This document shows positions 25,632 through 34,421 of a stretch of DNA of 64,000 nucleotides, piece after piece. Each line of letters opens with the position of its first letter. Position 1 is the stretch's first letter. Below the pieces are notes generated by a model. The model was not told the origin of the DNA and did no database searches. It was given only the letters and a program-made list of their open reading frames with translations. A program made the translations under genes and the position numbers. Location: assembly GCA_019454145.1 (NCBI GenBank), contig CP075366.1, positions 124,001 through 188,000 on the forward strand. The letters are read 5' to 3'. This stretch comes from Fimbriimonadaceae bacterium (GTDB taxonomy: Bacteria > Armatimonadota > Fimbriimonadia > Fimbriimonadales > Fimbriimonadaceae).

Positions 25632-26633
25632 ATGGACTTGATGAAGACGCGACTTTTATCATGGGGCGTAGCCGCCCTTGCTGGTCTTGCGATGTTTGCA
25701 TGCAATCCACCTGCTACCGATACTGGTGGCGGAACGGCTCCAGCTCCCGAGGCAAATACTCCAAAGCCAAAAATTGCGGTGAGTATTCCAACTGCAACTC
25801 ATGGTTGGACGGCAGGTGTTGTTTATTGGGCAAATGAAACCGCCAAGGAACTCGGCGGAGATGCGGACATCACGGTTGTGACCAGCGAAACCGCAAGCGA
25901 TCAAGCTAAAAAGCTGGAAACTCTTGCGACTCAAGGTTATGATGCGCTGGTTATTCTCAGCTTTGAGCCAGATGTTGTGACCCCCATCGTTAAGGCTAAT
26001 CGCGACAGTTTTGGTTATATCGTCAGCGTTGACCGTGGTCTCACCGAACCAATCGCAGACGTATGGATGCGCGGCGACAATAAGAAATTTGGACACGAAG
26101 CCGCGACATTCATGGCAGAAAAACTGGGCGGCAAGGGTTCAATCCTGGTTTTCCGTGGAATTGCTGGCCCGGTTGATGATGACCGAGTTGCTGGATTCCA
26201 AGAAGTCATGAAAGGATTCCCAGACATTAAAATCCTAGATATGCAGCATGGCGATTGGAGCCGAGACAAGAGCTTCACGCTTGCCCAAAATCTGCTCGTT
26301 AAACATCCGAAGGTTGATGCGATCTGGGCGGCGGATGACGACATGGCTCTTGGAATTGAAAAAGCTCTGCAGGAAGCTGGTCGCAAAGGCGTGTGGCTGG
26401 TCGGCGGTGGCGGAATGAAGGACGTTGTCAAGCGAGTCATGGATGGTGATGAAATGTATCCGGCAACTGTCACCTATTCTCCAATGATGATCGCTGATGC
26501 CATCAAACGATGCGTAGCTGACCTCAAAGCGGGCAAAACCAAAGGTAGCACTCAAGTTGATGAAGTTCTTCCGGTTGAATTGGTGAAACCGGATAACGCG
26601 AAAGACCACTACTTCCCAGACGCGGCCTATTAA
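25632..26633 (+). CDS. Sugar ABC transporter substrate-binding lipoprotein (RbsB-like)
   Basis: 333 residues. A lipoprotein signal with lipobox MFAC, then a Pro/Ala/Thr linker and a type I periplasmic binding-protein fold: KIAVSIPTATHGWTAGVVYWANETA, DALVILSFEPDVVTPIVKANRD, SVDRGLTEPIADVWMRGDNKKFGHEAA, then the second lobe with DAIWAADDDMALG and VWLVGGGGMKDVV. The aromatic and Asp/Arg residues around HGW, DRG and DDD are where RbsB-type proteins hold a sugar. Completes an ATPase-permease-binding protein operon. An ATG three codons in (25641) fits the signal equally well. Confidence 0.93.
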   Translation: MDLMKTRLLSWGVAALAGLAMFACNPPATDTGGGTAPAPEANTPKPKIAVSIPTATHGWTAGVVYWANETAKELGGDADITVVTSETASDQAKKLETLATQGYDALVILSFEPDVVTPIVKANRDSFGYIVSVDRGLTEPIADVWMRGDNKKFGHEAATFMAEKLGGKGSILVFRGIAGPVDDDRVAGFQEVMKGFPDIKILDMQHGDWSRDKSFTLAQNLLVKHPKVDAIWAADDDMALGIEKALQEAGRKGVWLVGGGGMKDVVKRVMDGDEMYPATVTYSPMMIADAIKRCVADLKAGKTKGSTQVDEVLPVELVKPDNAKDHYFPDAAY

Positions 26634-26643
26634 GCTGGCAAAA

Positions 26644-26680
26644 AAAAAGCGGAGTGATCTAGCATCACTCCGCTTTTTTG
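26644..26680. terminator. Bidirectional intrinsic terminator
   Basis: AAAAAGCGGAGTGAT / ATCACTCCGCTTTTT stem, loop CTAGC, with A-run on one side and T-run on the other. It ends both the sugar ABC operon and the convergent thioredoxin-like gene. Confidence 0.92.
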
Positions 26681-26689
26681 TTTATCCGA

Positions 26690-27241
26690 TTATTTGTCCA
26701 TTTTACTTGCCGCAATAATTTGCTTCATTTTTTCAGCGGTGAGCTTATCTTCAACTGAACCAGGAAAGCCTTGCCATCGCACAATCCCATCTGGGCTTAC
26801 CACCATTACATGTGGAATTCCTTCGACTCCAAGAATCTTGCTCATAGTTTTCTCTTCGTCAGTAGTGATCGTGTACTCCACTTTGAAATTTTCTAGGAAC
26901 TGGGTAATCACTTCTGGCTTTTCGTCGCTGACCCCAATAACAACAAGGTCTTCTTTAAACTCTTTTTGCCATTCATCAAGTTCCGGCATGACTTCACGGC
27001 ATGGGCCACACCATGTTGCCCAAAAGTCAATCAGCACAACCTTGCCTTTAAGATTCGGAAGTGAACCATTGAGTGGCTTACCGAAGACCATTTTGGGTGC
27101 TTTTTGCCCGCGCAGATCAACTTTGGCGTAAAGTTTTTTATCCTTTACGATTGGCGGATAGCTCGGCGTGTTTTGCGCTGTGAGCGATAATGCGGTTGCT
27201 AGCGCCAGAGCAACAACGATTATTGGCTTCATATTCTTCAT
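26690..27241 (-). CDS. Secreted TlpA/ResA-like thioredoxin
   Basis: 183 residues. A cleavable signal peptide (VVALALATALSLTAQ) exports a thioredoxin fold with the redox motif FWATWCGPC and the cis-proline GIPHVMVV. TlpA/ResA-type proteins reduce or oxidise disulphides outside the cytoplasm, for example in cytochrome c maturation or antioxidant defence. The lead-in GQKAPKMVFGKPLNGSLPNLKGKVVLIDF is typical of the AhpC/TSA-like redoxin group. A DinB gene follows upstream on the same strand, 22 bases away; cotranscription is possible. Confidence 0.9.
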   Translation of the reverse strand: MKNMKPIIVVALALATALSLTAQNTPSYPPIVKDKKLYAKVDLRGQKAPKMVFGKPLNGSLPNLKGKVVLIDFWATWCGPCREVMPELDEWQKEFKEDLVVIGVSDEKPEVITQFLENFKVEYTITTDEEKTMSKILGVEGIPHVMVVSPDGIVRWQGFPGSVEDKLTAEKMKQIIAASKMDK

Positions 27242-27263
27242 GACGTTTCTCCTATTTCGTGAG

Positions 27264-27743
27264 TTATTTCGGAAATCGTGGATCAGTGATCATAAGATAC
27301 ACCTGACCTTGGTGATAAAGCGCATGCATTGCTAATCGTGCAAATGCTCCTTCGCCCGTAATCATCGGCCCGAGAGCCGACTTTAACTCTTTTTGTCTGA
27401 GGCCTTCACCTTGTTCAAAAAGAGCTTCCGCAAAGCCTTTGCCAACATTCATGGCTTCTTTTACATACTCCGGCTTCAGCAGTTCTGGTGCAACGGGGAA
27501 CTGTTCATCATTGACGACACCCTGTGTCGAACAGGATAGAATAAGTTCTTGCTCAGGGGTAAGGGTAGTGCCAAGTAACTGGCTAGCGAATGAAACTTCG
27601 ACTCCGGCAACGTGCATGGCCATCTCGGCAATGGTGAGCGTGTTTGGATGCATTTGCCAGTTCAACTGTTCGTGATTGAGATTGGAAAACGATTCGATAA
27701 ATCGCCCACGCGAGAGTTCCCATGTCATGCGGAAGTCGTTCAT
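27264..27743 (-). CDS. DinB-family protein
   Basis: 159 residues, four-helix-bundle DinB superfamily. Metal-binding histidines are visible in MAMHVAGVE and in the closing HALYHQGQVYLM. Members of the superfamily include mycothiol- or bacillithiol-dependent transferases and damage-inducible proteins; without more conserved detail the reaction cannot be assigned. A second, distant DinB protein is encoded at 55823. Confidence 0.85.
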   Translation of the reverse strand: MNDFRMTWELSRGRFIESFSNLNHEQLNWQMHPNTLTIAEMAMHVAGVEVSFASQLLGTTLTPEQELILSCSTQGVVNDEQFPVAPELLKPEYVKEAMNVGKGFAEALFEQGEGLRQKELKSALGPMITGEGAFARLAMHALYHQGQVYLMITDPRFPK

Positions 27744-27783
27744 TGAATGCAGTGTAGTCTTATTTGACCACTTTGTGTAGGTG

Positions 27784-29019
27784 CTAATGATCAGGATTGT
27801 CAGGGTCAGATTTCACAACCGCAATCCGCTTGAGCAAGATGGGGATGTTCGGCATAAGCAAACCTGATGATGCAAGCATCGCCCAGCGGAATCCGGCAAG
27901 CTGAGAGATTGAACCAAGCACTGGCCCTGAAATGATCTCACCAAAGCTGTGAGCCTGCCCAGCAAAGCTCAAAACTGTAGCGCGGACAGCCGATTCCGCC
28001 CGGCGATTGAGCCAAGCCTTGATCAGCGGGTCGAGCGCGCGTCGAGCAATACGAACCGCAAAAAATGCGGCAATCACAACTGGAAGCACAGGTGCGAACC
28101 CAAAAACAATCATTCCGCCAGCAATGCTGACGACCAACGTCAGAATGATTCCAAGGAGTTTGAGCGGTGGAATTTCGGTTTTCGCCCTGTTTAAAATTGC
28201 TAGCACGATAATCGTTCCAAGCAAAACCCCGCTTTGTAGCAGTGACCAGATTCCCTCCGGATTGTTGAACAAAGTCGGCAAAGTAAAAGAATCCAGGAAC
28301 CGCTTTTGCCAGAGGCGATCCATAGCTTCACTACTAAACCCTACGAAGAACGTGGTGAGCACTACTGCCACTAACGCGGCGCGGCTTTTGATGACATTGA
28401 ATCCATCAAAAAGAGTTTGCTTCAGATCGCCAAGATTATGTGTATGACCGACCACGCGCTTGAATCCGTGTTCGCTTGACATTAAAAAGTACAGAACACC
28501 CAAGATGACGAAGCCAATCGCCCCCACAACTATTGAGGCTCGAACGCTGACAAAACTTATCCCAAAGGCCGCCCAAACGCCGATAAACCGCCCTGCGAGA
28601 CTGTACTGATTTCCGCCAATAAATGCCTGGTCGACAGAAACATTCGGCTGAACCGCAGTGAGTTCATCGGCGATCCATGCCTCACGGGCACCGGAAAGAA
28701 AAGTCTCGGCAATCCCCCAAACCACGGCTCCCAATGCAAGCAGGGCAAATGGAGTGGATAGGCCCGTGATTAAGAAAGCGATACCGGTTAATAAATACGC
28801 GAGGGTCACGCTGAGCTTGCGGCTGTAAACGTCGGCAACAACGCCGGTTGGGATTTCAAATAGGAAAATTGTGACTTCAAATATGGTTCCGAGAATGACG
28901 AGTTGAAAATCTCCCAAACCTGCAGACTTAATAAAATACACCGCCATTAGCGTGCCAATGATGGAATTCAGCAGTCCATCAACGAACAGGAGCGAGCAGT
29001 AGAGCTTGTACGGTTTGAT
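27784..29019 (-). CDS. MFS transporter, apparent non-standard start
   Basis: 412 residues if started at the ATC at 29019; 387 from the first ATG at 28947. About twelve hydrophobic segments, with the family motif LFEIPTGVVADVYSRKLSV (loop 2-3, the G-x-x-x-D-R/S-x-x-R type signature) after helix 2. The first helix is encoded by KLYCSLLFVDGLLNSIIGTLM just upstream of the ATG and contains no ATG, GTG or TTG back to a stop codon nine codons further. An MFS protein lacking helix 1 would be unusual, so a rare start (ATC or a CTG at 28989) is likely. Substrate unknown. It follows a DapA-like gene by about 30 bases. Confidence 0.78.
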   Translation of the reverse strand: MKPYKLYCSLLFVDGLLNSIIGTLMAVYFIKSAGLGDFQLVILGTIFEVTIFLFEIPTGVVADVYSRKLSVTLAYLLTGIAFLITGLSTPFALLALGAVVWGIAETFLSGAREAWIADELTAVQPNVSVDQAFIGGNQYSLAGRFIGVWAAFGISFVSVRASIVVGAIGFVILGVLYFLMSSEHGFKRVVGHTHNLGDLKQTLFDGFNVIKSRAALVAVVLTTFFVGFSSEAMDRLWQKRFLDSFTLPTLFNNPEGIWSLLQSGVLLGTIIVLAILNRAKTEIPPLKLLGIILTLVVSIAGGMIVFGFAPVLPVVIAAFFAVRIARRALDPLIKAWLNRRAESAVRATVLSFAGQAHSFGEIISGPVLGSISQLAGFRWAMLASSGLLMPNIPILLKRIAVVKSDPDNPDH

Positions 29020-29049
29020 CGGCGGAGATTACTCTATTGAAATCTTAGG

Positions 29050-29823
29050 CTAAGCCTTCAAGATGTGATCCACAATCTCCCGCCCTGCCGGATTAAGTGG
29101 CATAAACGGACCCCGGAGAGGGCCGCTTTCTAAACCTTGCGATTCCATGACGTACTTGCCAACCCGTGCCGGGCCAGCGAGTTTGAGAAGCCCCTGAATA
29201 ACGGGCTTGAATGTTTCCCACTTACTCAGAATGTTGTTTGCGGCGTTCATACCGAACATCGCGGCTGGGTGGATCATTCCGCTGGGAGTCCAGCATTCGC
29301 AGTTGCTCCCGTGAGCAGTTACCGCGAGATGTTCGAGGTTGTGTTCAGCGAGCGAGCCGGGAGGTTTGAGACCTGCAGTTTCCACCGAGGCAGTTTGTTC
29401 AGTTAGGTGCCCGGTCGGGTCTATGAATCCGCAAGCTAAATTGGCGTGACGTCGCATTACGGTGAGGTAATTCACCGCTTCCTCTTGCGTGAGGTGCCCC
29501 GAAGGAGGAGGGCAGATGATTGCGCCAACCGCACCCGATTCGGCGGCATCTTGGCAAAGGTCAATGGCAATAGCAGTGGTTTGAGCGGTGGCGTTGATGT
29601 AAACCGCCATATCGGCGGCATCGCGGATCACCCATTCTAATAGCTTTTTGCGTTCGGCGAGTGAAAGGCTCGCTCCTTCACCCGCGTCGGAAGCAACAAT
29701 AACCCCCTCAAATCCTTGATCTCGGAAATGCCGCATCAACCGGGCAAGCCGGATTTCACTAATCGTCGAGCCGTCATCGGTATATGGCGTGATCAGCGGA
29801 ACAATGAGACGCGGGATTTCCAC
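29050..29823 (-). CDS. DapA-family (N-acetylneuraminate lyase-like) protein lacking the Schiff-base lysine
   Basis: 257 residues, shorter than the usual 290 or so. The frame is DapA-like: PLITPYTDDGSTISEIRLARLMRHF, GFEGVIVASDAGEGASLSLAERKKLLEW (family: GxxGxxxxGTTGExxxLsxeEr), YINATAQTTAIAIDLCQDAAESGAVGAIICPP. The family's catalytic Lys should follow a 'xxGiK' strand; here that place reads LEHLAVTAHG without Lys, and the active-site Tyr region is GFIDPTG rather than YNxPxxTG. It may bind a keto-acid-like ligand or have another reaction. It is followed downstream by the MFS gene on the same strand. Confidence 0.7.
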   Translation of the reverse strand: MEIPRLIVPLITPYTDDGSTISEIRLARLMRHFRDQGFEGVIVASDAGEGASLSLAERKKLLEWVIRDAADMAVYINATAQTTAIAIDLCQDAAESGAVGAIICPPPSGHLTQEEAVNYLTVMRRHANLACGFIDPTGHLTEQTASVETAGLKPPGSLAEHNLEHLAVTAHGSNCECWTPSGMIHPAAMFGMNAANNILSKWETFKPVIQGLLKLAGPARVGKYVMESQGLESGPLRGPFMPLNPAGREIVDHILKA

Positions 29824-29843
29824 GCAATTAGGGACGGATGCGA

Positions 29844-30617
29844 TTAAGGGGTTGTCGCAGGTTTACGGGCAAGAAATGTGATCTCCCATAAATCGAAGGC
29901 AGTTTTGGGTTCAGTTTGCGGGTTGAGGTAGTCACGCAACGTTCCAGCAGAATCCAAAATTTGACCGCGCAGACTAACTCTGTGCTGATCAGGAACGTTC
30001 ATTCGCTCCAGCCAATCTTCCAAATCGAGTTGCTTGCGGGTGACATCTATCCATTCGGTTTTGAATCCAACGTCTGCTAAGTGCTGGTTCCATTCCGAAG
30101 TGCTTAGATCGTGAGCGTGAGATGGATCGCGGAGAGCTTCTATTTCATCTACAAGTTGCTGAGTCGCTTCATCTTCTGGGCCGATCGTGTCGATGAGAAC
30201 AAAAAATCCGCCGGGTTTGAGAACACGTGCTACTTCACGCATAAAATTACTCACGCTATCAAAATGATGGGCGCAGAGCCGACAAACTACGCCGTCCATT
30301 GATCCAGTTTCAAACGGAAGATCTTCCGCAGATGCAAGGCACGTATCAATATTTAGAAGCCCCTTTGCCTTGGCTTCACGAGCCACGATGTCAAGCATTT
30401 GCTGAGTGATATCAACTGCGGTGACTTGTTCAACGTAAGGGGCGAATGCGTAAGCGGTGTGGCCAGCGCCCGTGCCGATATCGAGAATCTTTCCGTAAGG
30501 TTTAACCTGGTCGACAATGCGTGCTAGCTCATCGGGTTTGTTATGTGCTTTTGATGTGAGGTAGTTCTCCGCGACGGCCCCGAACTGAGATCGTGGGTCG
30601 GCGGGTTTTTGGCTCAT
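29844..30617 (-). CDS. Class I SAM-dependent methyltransferase (UbiE/MenG-like)
   Basis: 257 residues. Rossmann methyltransferase with motif I ILDIGTGAGHTAYAFA, the acidic post-I VDITQQML, post-II ASAEDLPFETGSMDGVVCRLCAHHF and ARVLKPGGFFVLID. The blocks match the UbiE/COQ5-like methyltransferase group, which methylates quinones or small molecules, but many unrelated members share them. Four bases separate it from the stop of the next gene upstream on the same strand, so it may be cotranscribed with the secreted protein gene. Confidence 0.85.
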   Translation of the reverse strand: MSQKPADPRSQFGAVAENYLTSKAHNKPDELARIVDQVKPYGKILDIGTGAGHTAYAFAPYVEQVTAVDITQQMLDIVAREAKAKGLLNIDTCLASAEDLPFETGSMDGVVCRLCAHHFDSVSNFMREVARVLKPGGFFVLIDTIGPEDEATQQLVDEIEALRDPSHAHDLSTSEWNQHLADVGFKTEWIDVTRKQLDLEDWLERMNVPDQHRVSLRGQILDSAGTLRDYLNPQTEPKTAFDLWEITFLARKPATTP

Positions 30618-30621
30618 GAAT

Positions 30622-31857
30622 TTACTTTACTTGAACGTAAAACGTCTTGCTGAGGTTCTGCTCTCCCACGTTTGCCGTAAGGGTAATCGGGAAGGTGCCA
30701 ACCGTGCCGCCGGGAATGGAATACTCCACGTTGATTTTGGCGTTACCGCGGGAGAAGTAGATCAAGAACTTTTCTGCTTTGCCTCGCCGTGACGACCAAG
30801 TTTCGGGCAGAACGTAATCGAACGTTCCGTCCATTCGCCCTGTGCCTTGGGAGCGCAGAGTCACGGTTCCCTTAATGACTTGAGCTTCTTCGGAGTACCG
30901 CACAGATTTGGGTAATCCGAATTCAAAATCAAGCAGATCAGCGATTCTGAAACTGGTGCGGATTTGCGCAATCTGACCATCTGCCGCCAAAACCGTTGCC
31001 CGCAGCACCCGGTAACCGCCAACCGCCTCGTTTTTGATTTCCGAACTGTAATTCAGCGATGCGTTGCCACGTCTATCGAGTCCAGGGAAGGGAAGCGTGA
31101 CTTGGTTGATGGCATCGCGGGCGTAGCCTTCGCCAACAATATCTACCGATTGAATCATCGGGCAGTCTTCTTCTACCGTGAAATTGAACTTGAAATTAAG
31201 CGGATCGAACCGTGCGACGTTGCGGTTACTGATTCCGGGCTTCCAAACCAATCCGCTGAACAAATTGCGTGACTTATCGAACCGTAACCTCAAAAACTGC
31301 AGATTGCGGGGGAGATAGGAAGGGCCAGTATCGGCATCGGTTGGCAAAATGTCAACCCGAACGCCTACTCGTGAATCTTCTTTGATTTCTTTGGAGAATC
31401 CTTCGACGTTGAATGAGCCTTCAAGATTCCAATAGGCGGTAGAAGGCTTTCCGGCGACTTTGATTGAATCTGGCAGAACTCGCGGCACCACCCAAACCGG
31501 GCCGTTGCGGTCGGTGGCATCCAATTGGCGAACGGTTGTCTTCGTAGATTCGCCGTTCATTGTCACCCGAATTTCTAGGTTGTCATCGCCCACCAGCCAG
31601 CCGTCGCCGTTGGTATCTAAACTCAGAACAACGTCAAACCCTGGTCGGGGTTTGGCTCCCCAATACAGTTTTCCTGGTTCCCACTGGAAGAAAGTCGGCC
31701 CGCCTTCGGTTTCAGTGAACTGATCCCATTCCTGATCCGAAACAACGCCGTCGGCAATCGGCGTGATTGCCAGCCGCAATGGATCAATGCCTTGTTGAGG
31801 CCGGAGCAAGGGGTTTTCTTGCCCAAGGAGAATGCCGCCGAGAAGAGTTGGGATCAC
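30622..31857 (-). CDS. Large secreted protein with an N-terminal CBM9/DOMON-like segment
   Basis: 411 residues. Short hydrophobic start MIPTLLGGILLG (GTG start; a TGA stop is three codons upstream). The opening ITPIADGVVSDQEWDQFTETEG and SLDTNGDGWLVGDDNLEIRV resembles the 'D-G-x-x-x-x-x-E-W' start of CBM9-like/DOMON domains, which often bind sugars or haem. A long beta-rich middle and a final Ig-like segment with KTFYVQV follow. No catalytic residues are recognised. Probably envelope or extracellular. Its signal lacks a basic start, which is unusual. Confidence 0.6.
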   Translation of the reverse strand: MIPTLLGGILLGQENPLLRPQQGIDPLRLAITPIADGVVSDQEWDQFTETEGGPTFFQWEPGKLYWGAKPRPGFDVVLSLDTNGDGWLVGDDNLEIRVTMNGESTKTTVRQLDATDRNGPVWVVPRVLPDSIKVAGKPSTAYWNLEGSFNVEGFSKEIKEDSRVGVRVDILPTDADTGPSYLPRNLQFLRLRFDKSRNLFSGLVWKPGISNRNVARFDPLNFKFNFTVEEDCPMIQSVDIVGEGYARDAINQVTLPFPGLDRRGNASLNYSSEIKNEAVGGYRVLRATVLAADGQIAQIRTSFRIADLLDFEFGLPKSVRYSEEAQVIKGTVTLRSQGTGRMDGTFDYVLPETWSSRRGKAEKFLIYFSRGNAKINVEYSIPGGTVGTFPITLTANVGEQNLSKTFYVQVK

Positions 31858-31961
31858 TGTACGATTTCAGACTAACGAGGTAGGTTAAACGATTCACGTT
31901 TTGAGTGCCTTTGGGTCTGAGTGGGGACTACTCGGGTTTGGGTATAAATAGGTTCCCGAGC

Positions 31962-32037
31962 AGGGGTATAGCTCAGTTGGTAGAGCGAAGGTCTCCAAAA
32001 CCTTAGGTCGCGGGTTCGAATCCTGTTGCCCCTGCCA
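31962..32037 (+). tRNA. trnW: tRNA-Trp (anticodon CCA)
   Basis: 76 bases including the encoded CCA end. Acceptor AGGGGTA pairs with TGCCCCT (one G-U), D-arm AGCTCAGTTGGTAGAGC, anticodon stem AAGGT/ACCTT with loop CTCCAAA giving anticodon CCA, T-arm with GGTTCGAATCC. Stands between a minus-strand gene and the downstream regulator gene. Confidence 0.95.
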
Positions 32038-32107
32038 TTTATTTACTTTCTCGTACTTCTTCAAAGTAGAATCAATCCGTTACTAAAGTGTTATTGGAGT
32101 TGGATAG

Positions 32108-33454
32108 ATGGATAATTCTCATTTATATTCTGGCGGCGAACTTCAACTTGGCGGGCAGTTCAATGTTCTGTTAGCGGGCAAAGATTTAGGGCCGCCCCCT
32201 AGTTCAGCGGTTGCCGTTCTGCTTCTTGTTCTTGCATTCAACAACGACTGGGTTCCTCGTAGCGAACTAGAATCGAAGCTCCACCCAAACACTGATCCAA
32301 AAGCGCAAAGTAATTCATTTCGACAAACATTGTTCCGGCTAAAGAAGTGGATTGGGAGCGATCAGATTCGCGTTGAATCGCGGCGAATTCGGCTAAATGC
32401 TCCCTGGCTCATGCGCATTGCGAATAGTTCGGGCGAACTGGTCACGGCTTCCCGAATTGCGGCGGGAATAGATCACCCTTGGATGGATGAGCTACGCCAG
32501 CAATTTGCTTCTCGGTTTGGCGCGATCGGCAGCACTGAACACTCCCATTTTTATAACATGTTGCAAGGCTTAAGTGAAAGTGATCGTGAGATTGGACGAG
32601 CGGTTCTGACCTCGGGGGCGCATTTGTTGGAAGCCCACTCGCAAGCTGAGGTTCTGAATATTTTTGCTGCCTTGCGCCCGCGCCGAGGAATGGAAGTTTA
32701 TTCTGCTGAATTCTATTTGGAGCGATCTAAGTGTGCCATGCGGTTTGGTAGTTTCGATTCGGCAGTGAACTATGCGCTTCGCGCTTTTAGAATCGCTCAG
32801 AAGAAGAGGCAGTCTGCAGTTTCCGCTCAATCAGCTGCTTATTTGATGTTCTGGCTTTTGGAAAAGGGTGAGGAAACTGAGTCACAAGAGTGGCTCGGGA
32901 CGCTCAAAAAAATGGAGCGGACTCCGCTGACCCGAACTTTGGTGAGGAACGCTGAGCTTGCGTTTTATTGGAATGCTGGCGATTTTGACCAGGCGTCATC
33001 AATTATGGAAAGCATAGAACTATCATCGCTACCATCCAGCACTCGGTCAGAACAGCTTCATTATTGGGCAAACGCCTCGCTGTTCTTTGCCGAGCGTGAA
33101 GATGCGATCCGCTCCGGAAATTGTCTTTTAAAGGCGAAGGAATTGATTCAGCCCAAGCTGGATTTTACGAGTGACCAAATGTTAGAACTCAGCCAGATTG
33201 TGGTGCAAACAACGAAAAGGAACTACCAGCAATCTTTAGAAAACATTAAGCAGCTTGTTTCGCTTTGTGAATCCCAAGAGTTTCATTTGAGTGCAACATA
33301 CGCTTTAGCTCACCAAGCCTTAATACTTGCAAAAATGGGCAAGGTATTGGAAGCTCGTAAGGTGTGGTTGGAAGTTGAATCTCGCCGCAGAGCGTTCGGG
33401 GGCGGTTTGCCAGAACGAGTTAAGCGTCAAAAAGCGGCGCTACAGGTGTTTTAG
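32108..33454 (+). CDS. Winged-helix/TPR regulator (SARP-like)
   Basis: 448 residues. The first 100 residues look like an OmpR/SARP-type winged-helix DNA-binding domain: a strand/helix start, LLLVLAFNNDWVPRSELESKLHP, NSFRQTLFRLKKWIGSDQIRVESRRIRL (recognition helix and wing). The rest is helical with TPR-like repeats (LEAHSQAEVLNIFAALRP, AVNYALRAFRIAQKKR, SATYALAHQALILAKMGKVLEARKVW), a layout shared with the SARP/AfsR regulators and bacterial transcriptional activator domains. No ATPase P-loop is seen. Target unknown. Its stop interlocks with ispH in TTAG (33451-33454). Confidence 0.7.
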   Translation: MDNSHLYSGGELQLGGQFNVLLAGKDLGPPPSSAVAVLLLVLAFNNDWVPRSELESKLHPNTDPKAQSNSFRQTLFRLKKWIGSDQIRVESRRIRLNAPWLMRIANSSGELVTASRIAAGIDHPWMDELRQQFASRFGAIGSTEHSHFYNMLQGLSESDREIGRAVLTSGAHLLEAHSQAEVLNIFAALRPRRGMEVYSAEFYLERSKCAMRFGSFDSAVNYALRAFRIAQKKRQSAVSAQSAAYLMFWLLEKGEETESQEWLGTLKKMERTPLTRTLVRNAELAFYWNAGDFDQASSIMESIELSSLPSSTRSEQLHYWANASLFFAEREDAIRSGNCLLKAKELIQPKLDFTSDQMLELSQIVVQTTKRNYQQSLENIKQLVSLCESQEFHLSATYALAHQALILAKMGKVLEARKVWLEVESRRRAFGGGLPERVKRQKAALQVF

Positions 33455-34404
33455 CCTTTGGCCAATGCCAGGTTGACGAGATTCCGAGACGGTAGAAACT
33501 CAACTTCTTCTTTCACGACTTCAAGCGTTTCGACTGGAGTTCCAGGCATCCAATTCAGCAGAGTGCCGATCACGTTTTCGACCAGTTCATCCGGCGTTGA
33601 AGCTCCCGAAGTGATACCGATTGTGCCGTACAGTTGCGCCCATTCTGGGTTCATTTCGTCCGGCGACATGAGAAGTGTGGACTTCGCACCGTAAGCCTCA
33701 GCAACTTCGGCTAACCGGTTTGAGTTAGAACTCGTTGTGCTACCGACGACAATAATGAAATCACAGATTTCCGCAAGCGACTTCACGGCGATTTGACGGT
33801 TCGTTGTGGCGTAGCAGATGTCCTCTTTTTGTGGCTTTTGAAGGTGAGGGAACCGGCGTTCAAGCACTGATGTGATCGCGGTGACTTCGTCTACGGAGAG
33901 TGTGGTTTGAGTGACGAGCGCAAGCCGCTCGTGCGGGGGCAGAGTGATGTTTTCCGCTTCCTCTGGGGTTTCCACAAGAACCATCCGCTCAGGTGCTTCG
34001 CCCATCGTTCCTTCGGCCTCAACATGACCTCGGTGCCCGACATAGATCATCAGGAAGTCTTTGGCGGCGAACCGTTTTGCTTCGTTATGAACCTTTGTGA
34101 CGAGCGGGCAAGTGGCATCAATCACGTTGAGGTTCTTGGAGGCAGCAGCTTCGCGAACCGCAGGCGAAACTCCGTGCGCTGAGAAGACGACAGTTTGACC
34201 CTCGGGAATTTCCGTGACGTCTTCGATGAAGATCACGCCTTTGGATTCAAAATCTTTGACAACGAACTCGTTGTGTACGATGGCGTGGCGCACGTACAGC
34301 GGTGCGCCATGAATTTTAAGCGCGAGGTTCACAACCTCGATGGCGTAAGCAACTCCCGCACAGAATCCGCGCGGCGCAGCGAGAACGATTTTGCTAAGAG
34401 CCAT
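33451..34404 (-). CDS. ispH: 4-hydroxy-3-methylbut-2-enyl diphosphate reductase
   Basis: 317 residues. Final enzyme of the MEP pathway: it reduces HMBPP to IPP and DMAPP with a [4Fe-4S] cluster. The three cluster cysteines are Cys15 (PRGFCAGV), Cys99 (DATCPLVTKVH) and Cys197 (EDICYATTNRQ). Substrate-contact residues VHNEFV, YVGHRGHVE, VVGSTTSSNSNRL and SGASTP are intact. So this organism makes isoprenoids through MEP, and the miaA prenyl donor derives from it. Stands alone; a short gap separates it from the gene at 34422. Confidence 0.96.
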   Translation of the reverse strand: MALSKIVLAAPRGFCAGVAYAIEVVNLALKIHGAPLYVRHAIVHNEFVVKDFESKGVIFIEDVTEIPEGQTVVFSAHGVSPAVREAAASKNLNVIDATCPLVTKVHNEAKRFAAKDFLMIYVGHRGHVEAEGTMGEAPERMVLVETPEEAENITLPPHERLALVTQTTLSVDEVTAITSVLERRFPHLQKPQKEDICYATTNRQIAVKSLAEICDFIIVVGSTTSSNSNRLAEVAEAYGAKSTLLMSPDEMNPEWAQLYGTIGITSGASTPDELVENVIGTLLNWMPGTPVETLEVVKEEVEFLPSRNLVNLALAKG

Positions 34405-34421
34405 CCCTTCTATTTTACGGC

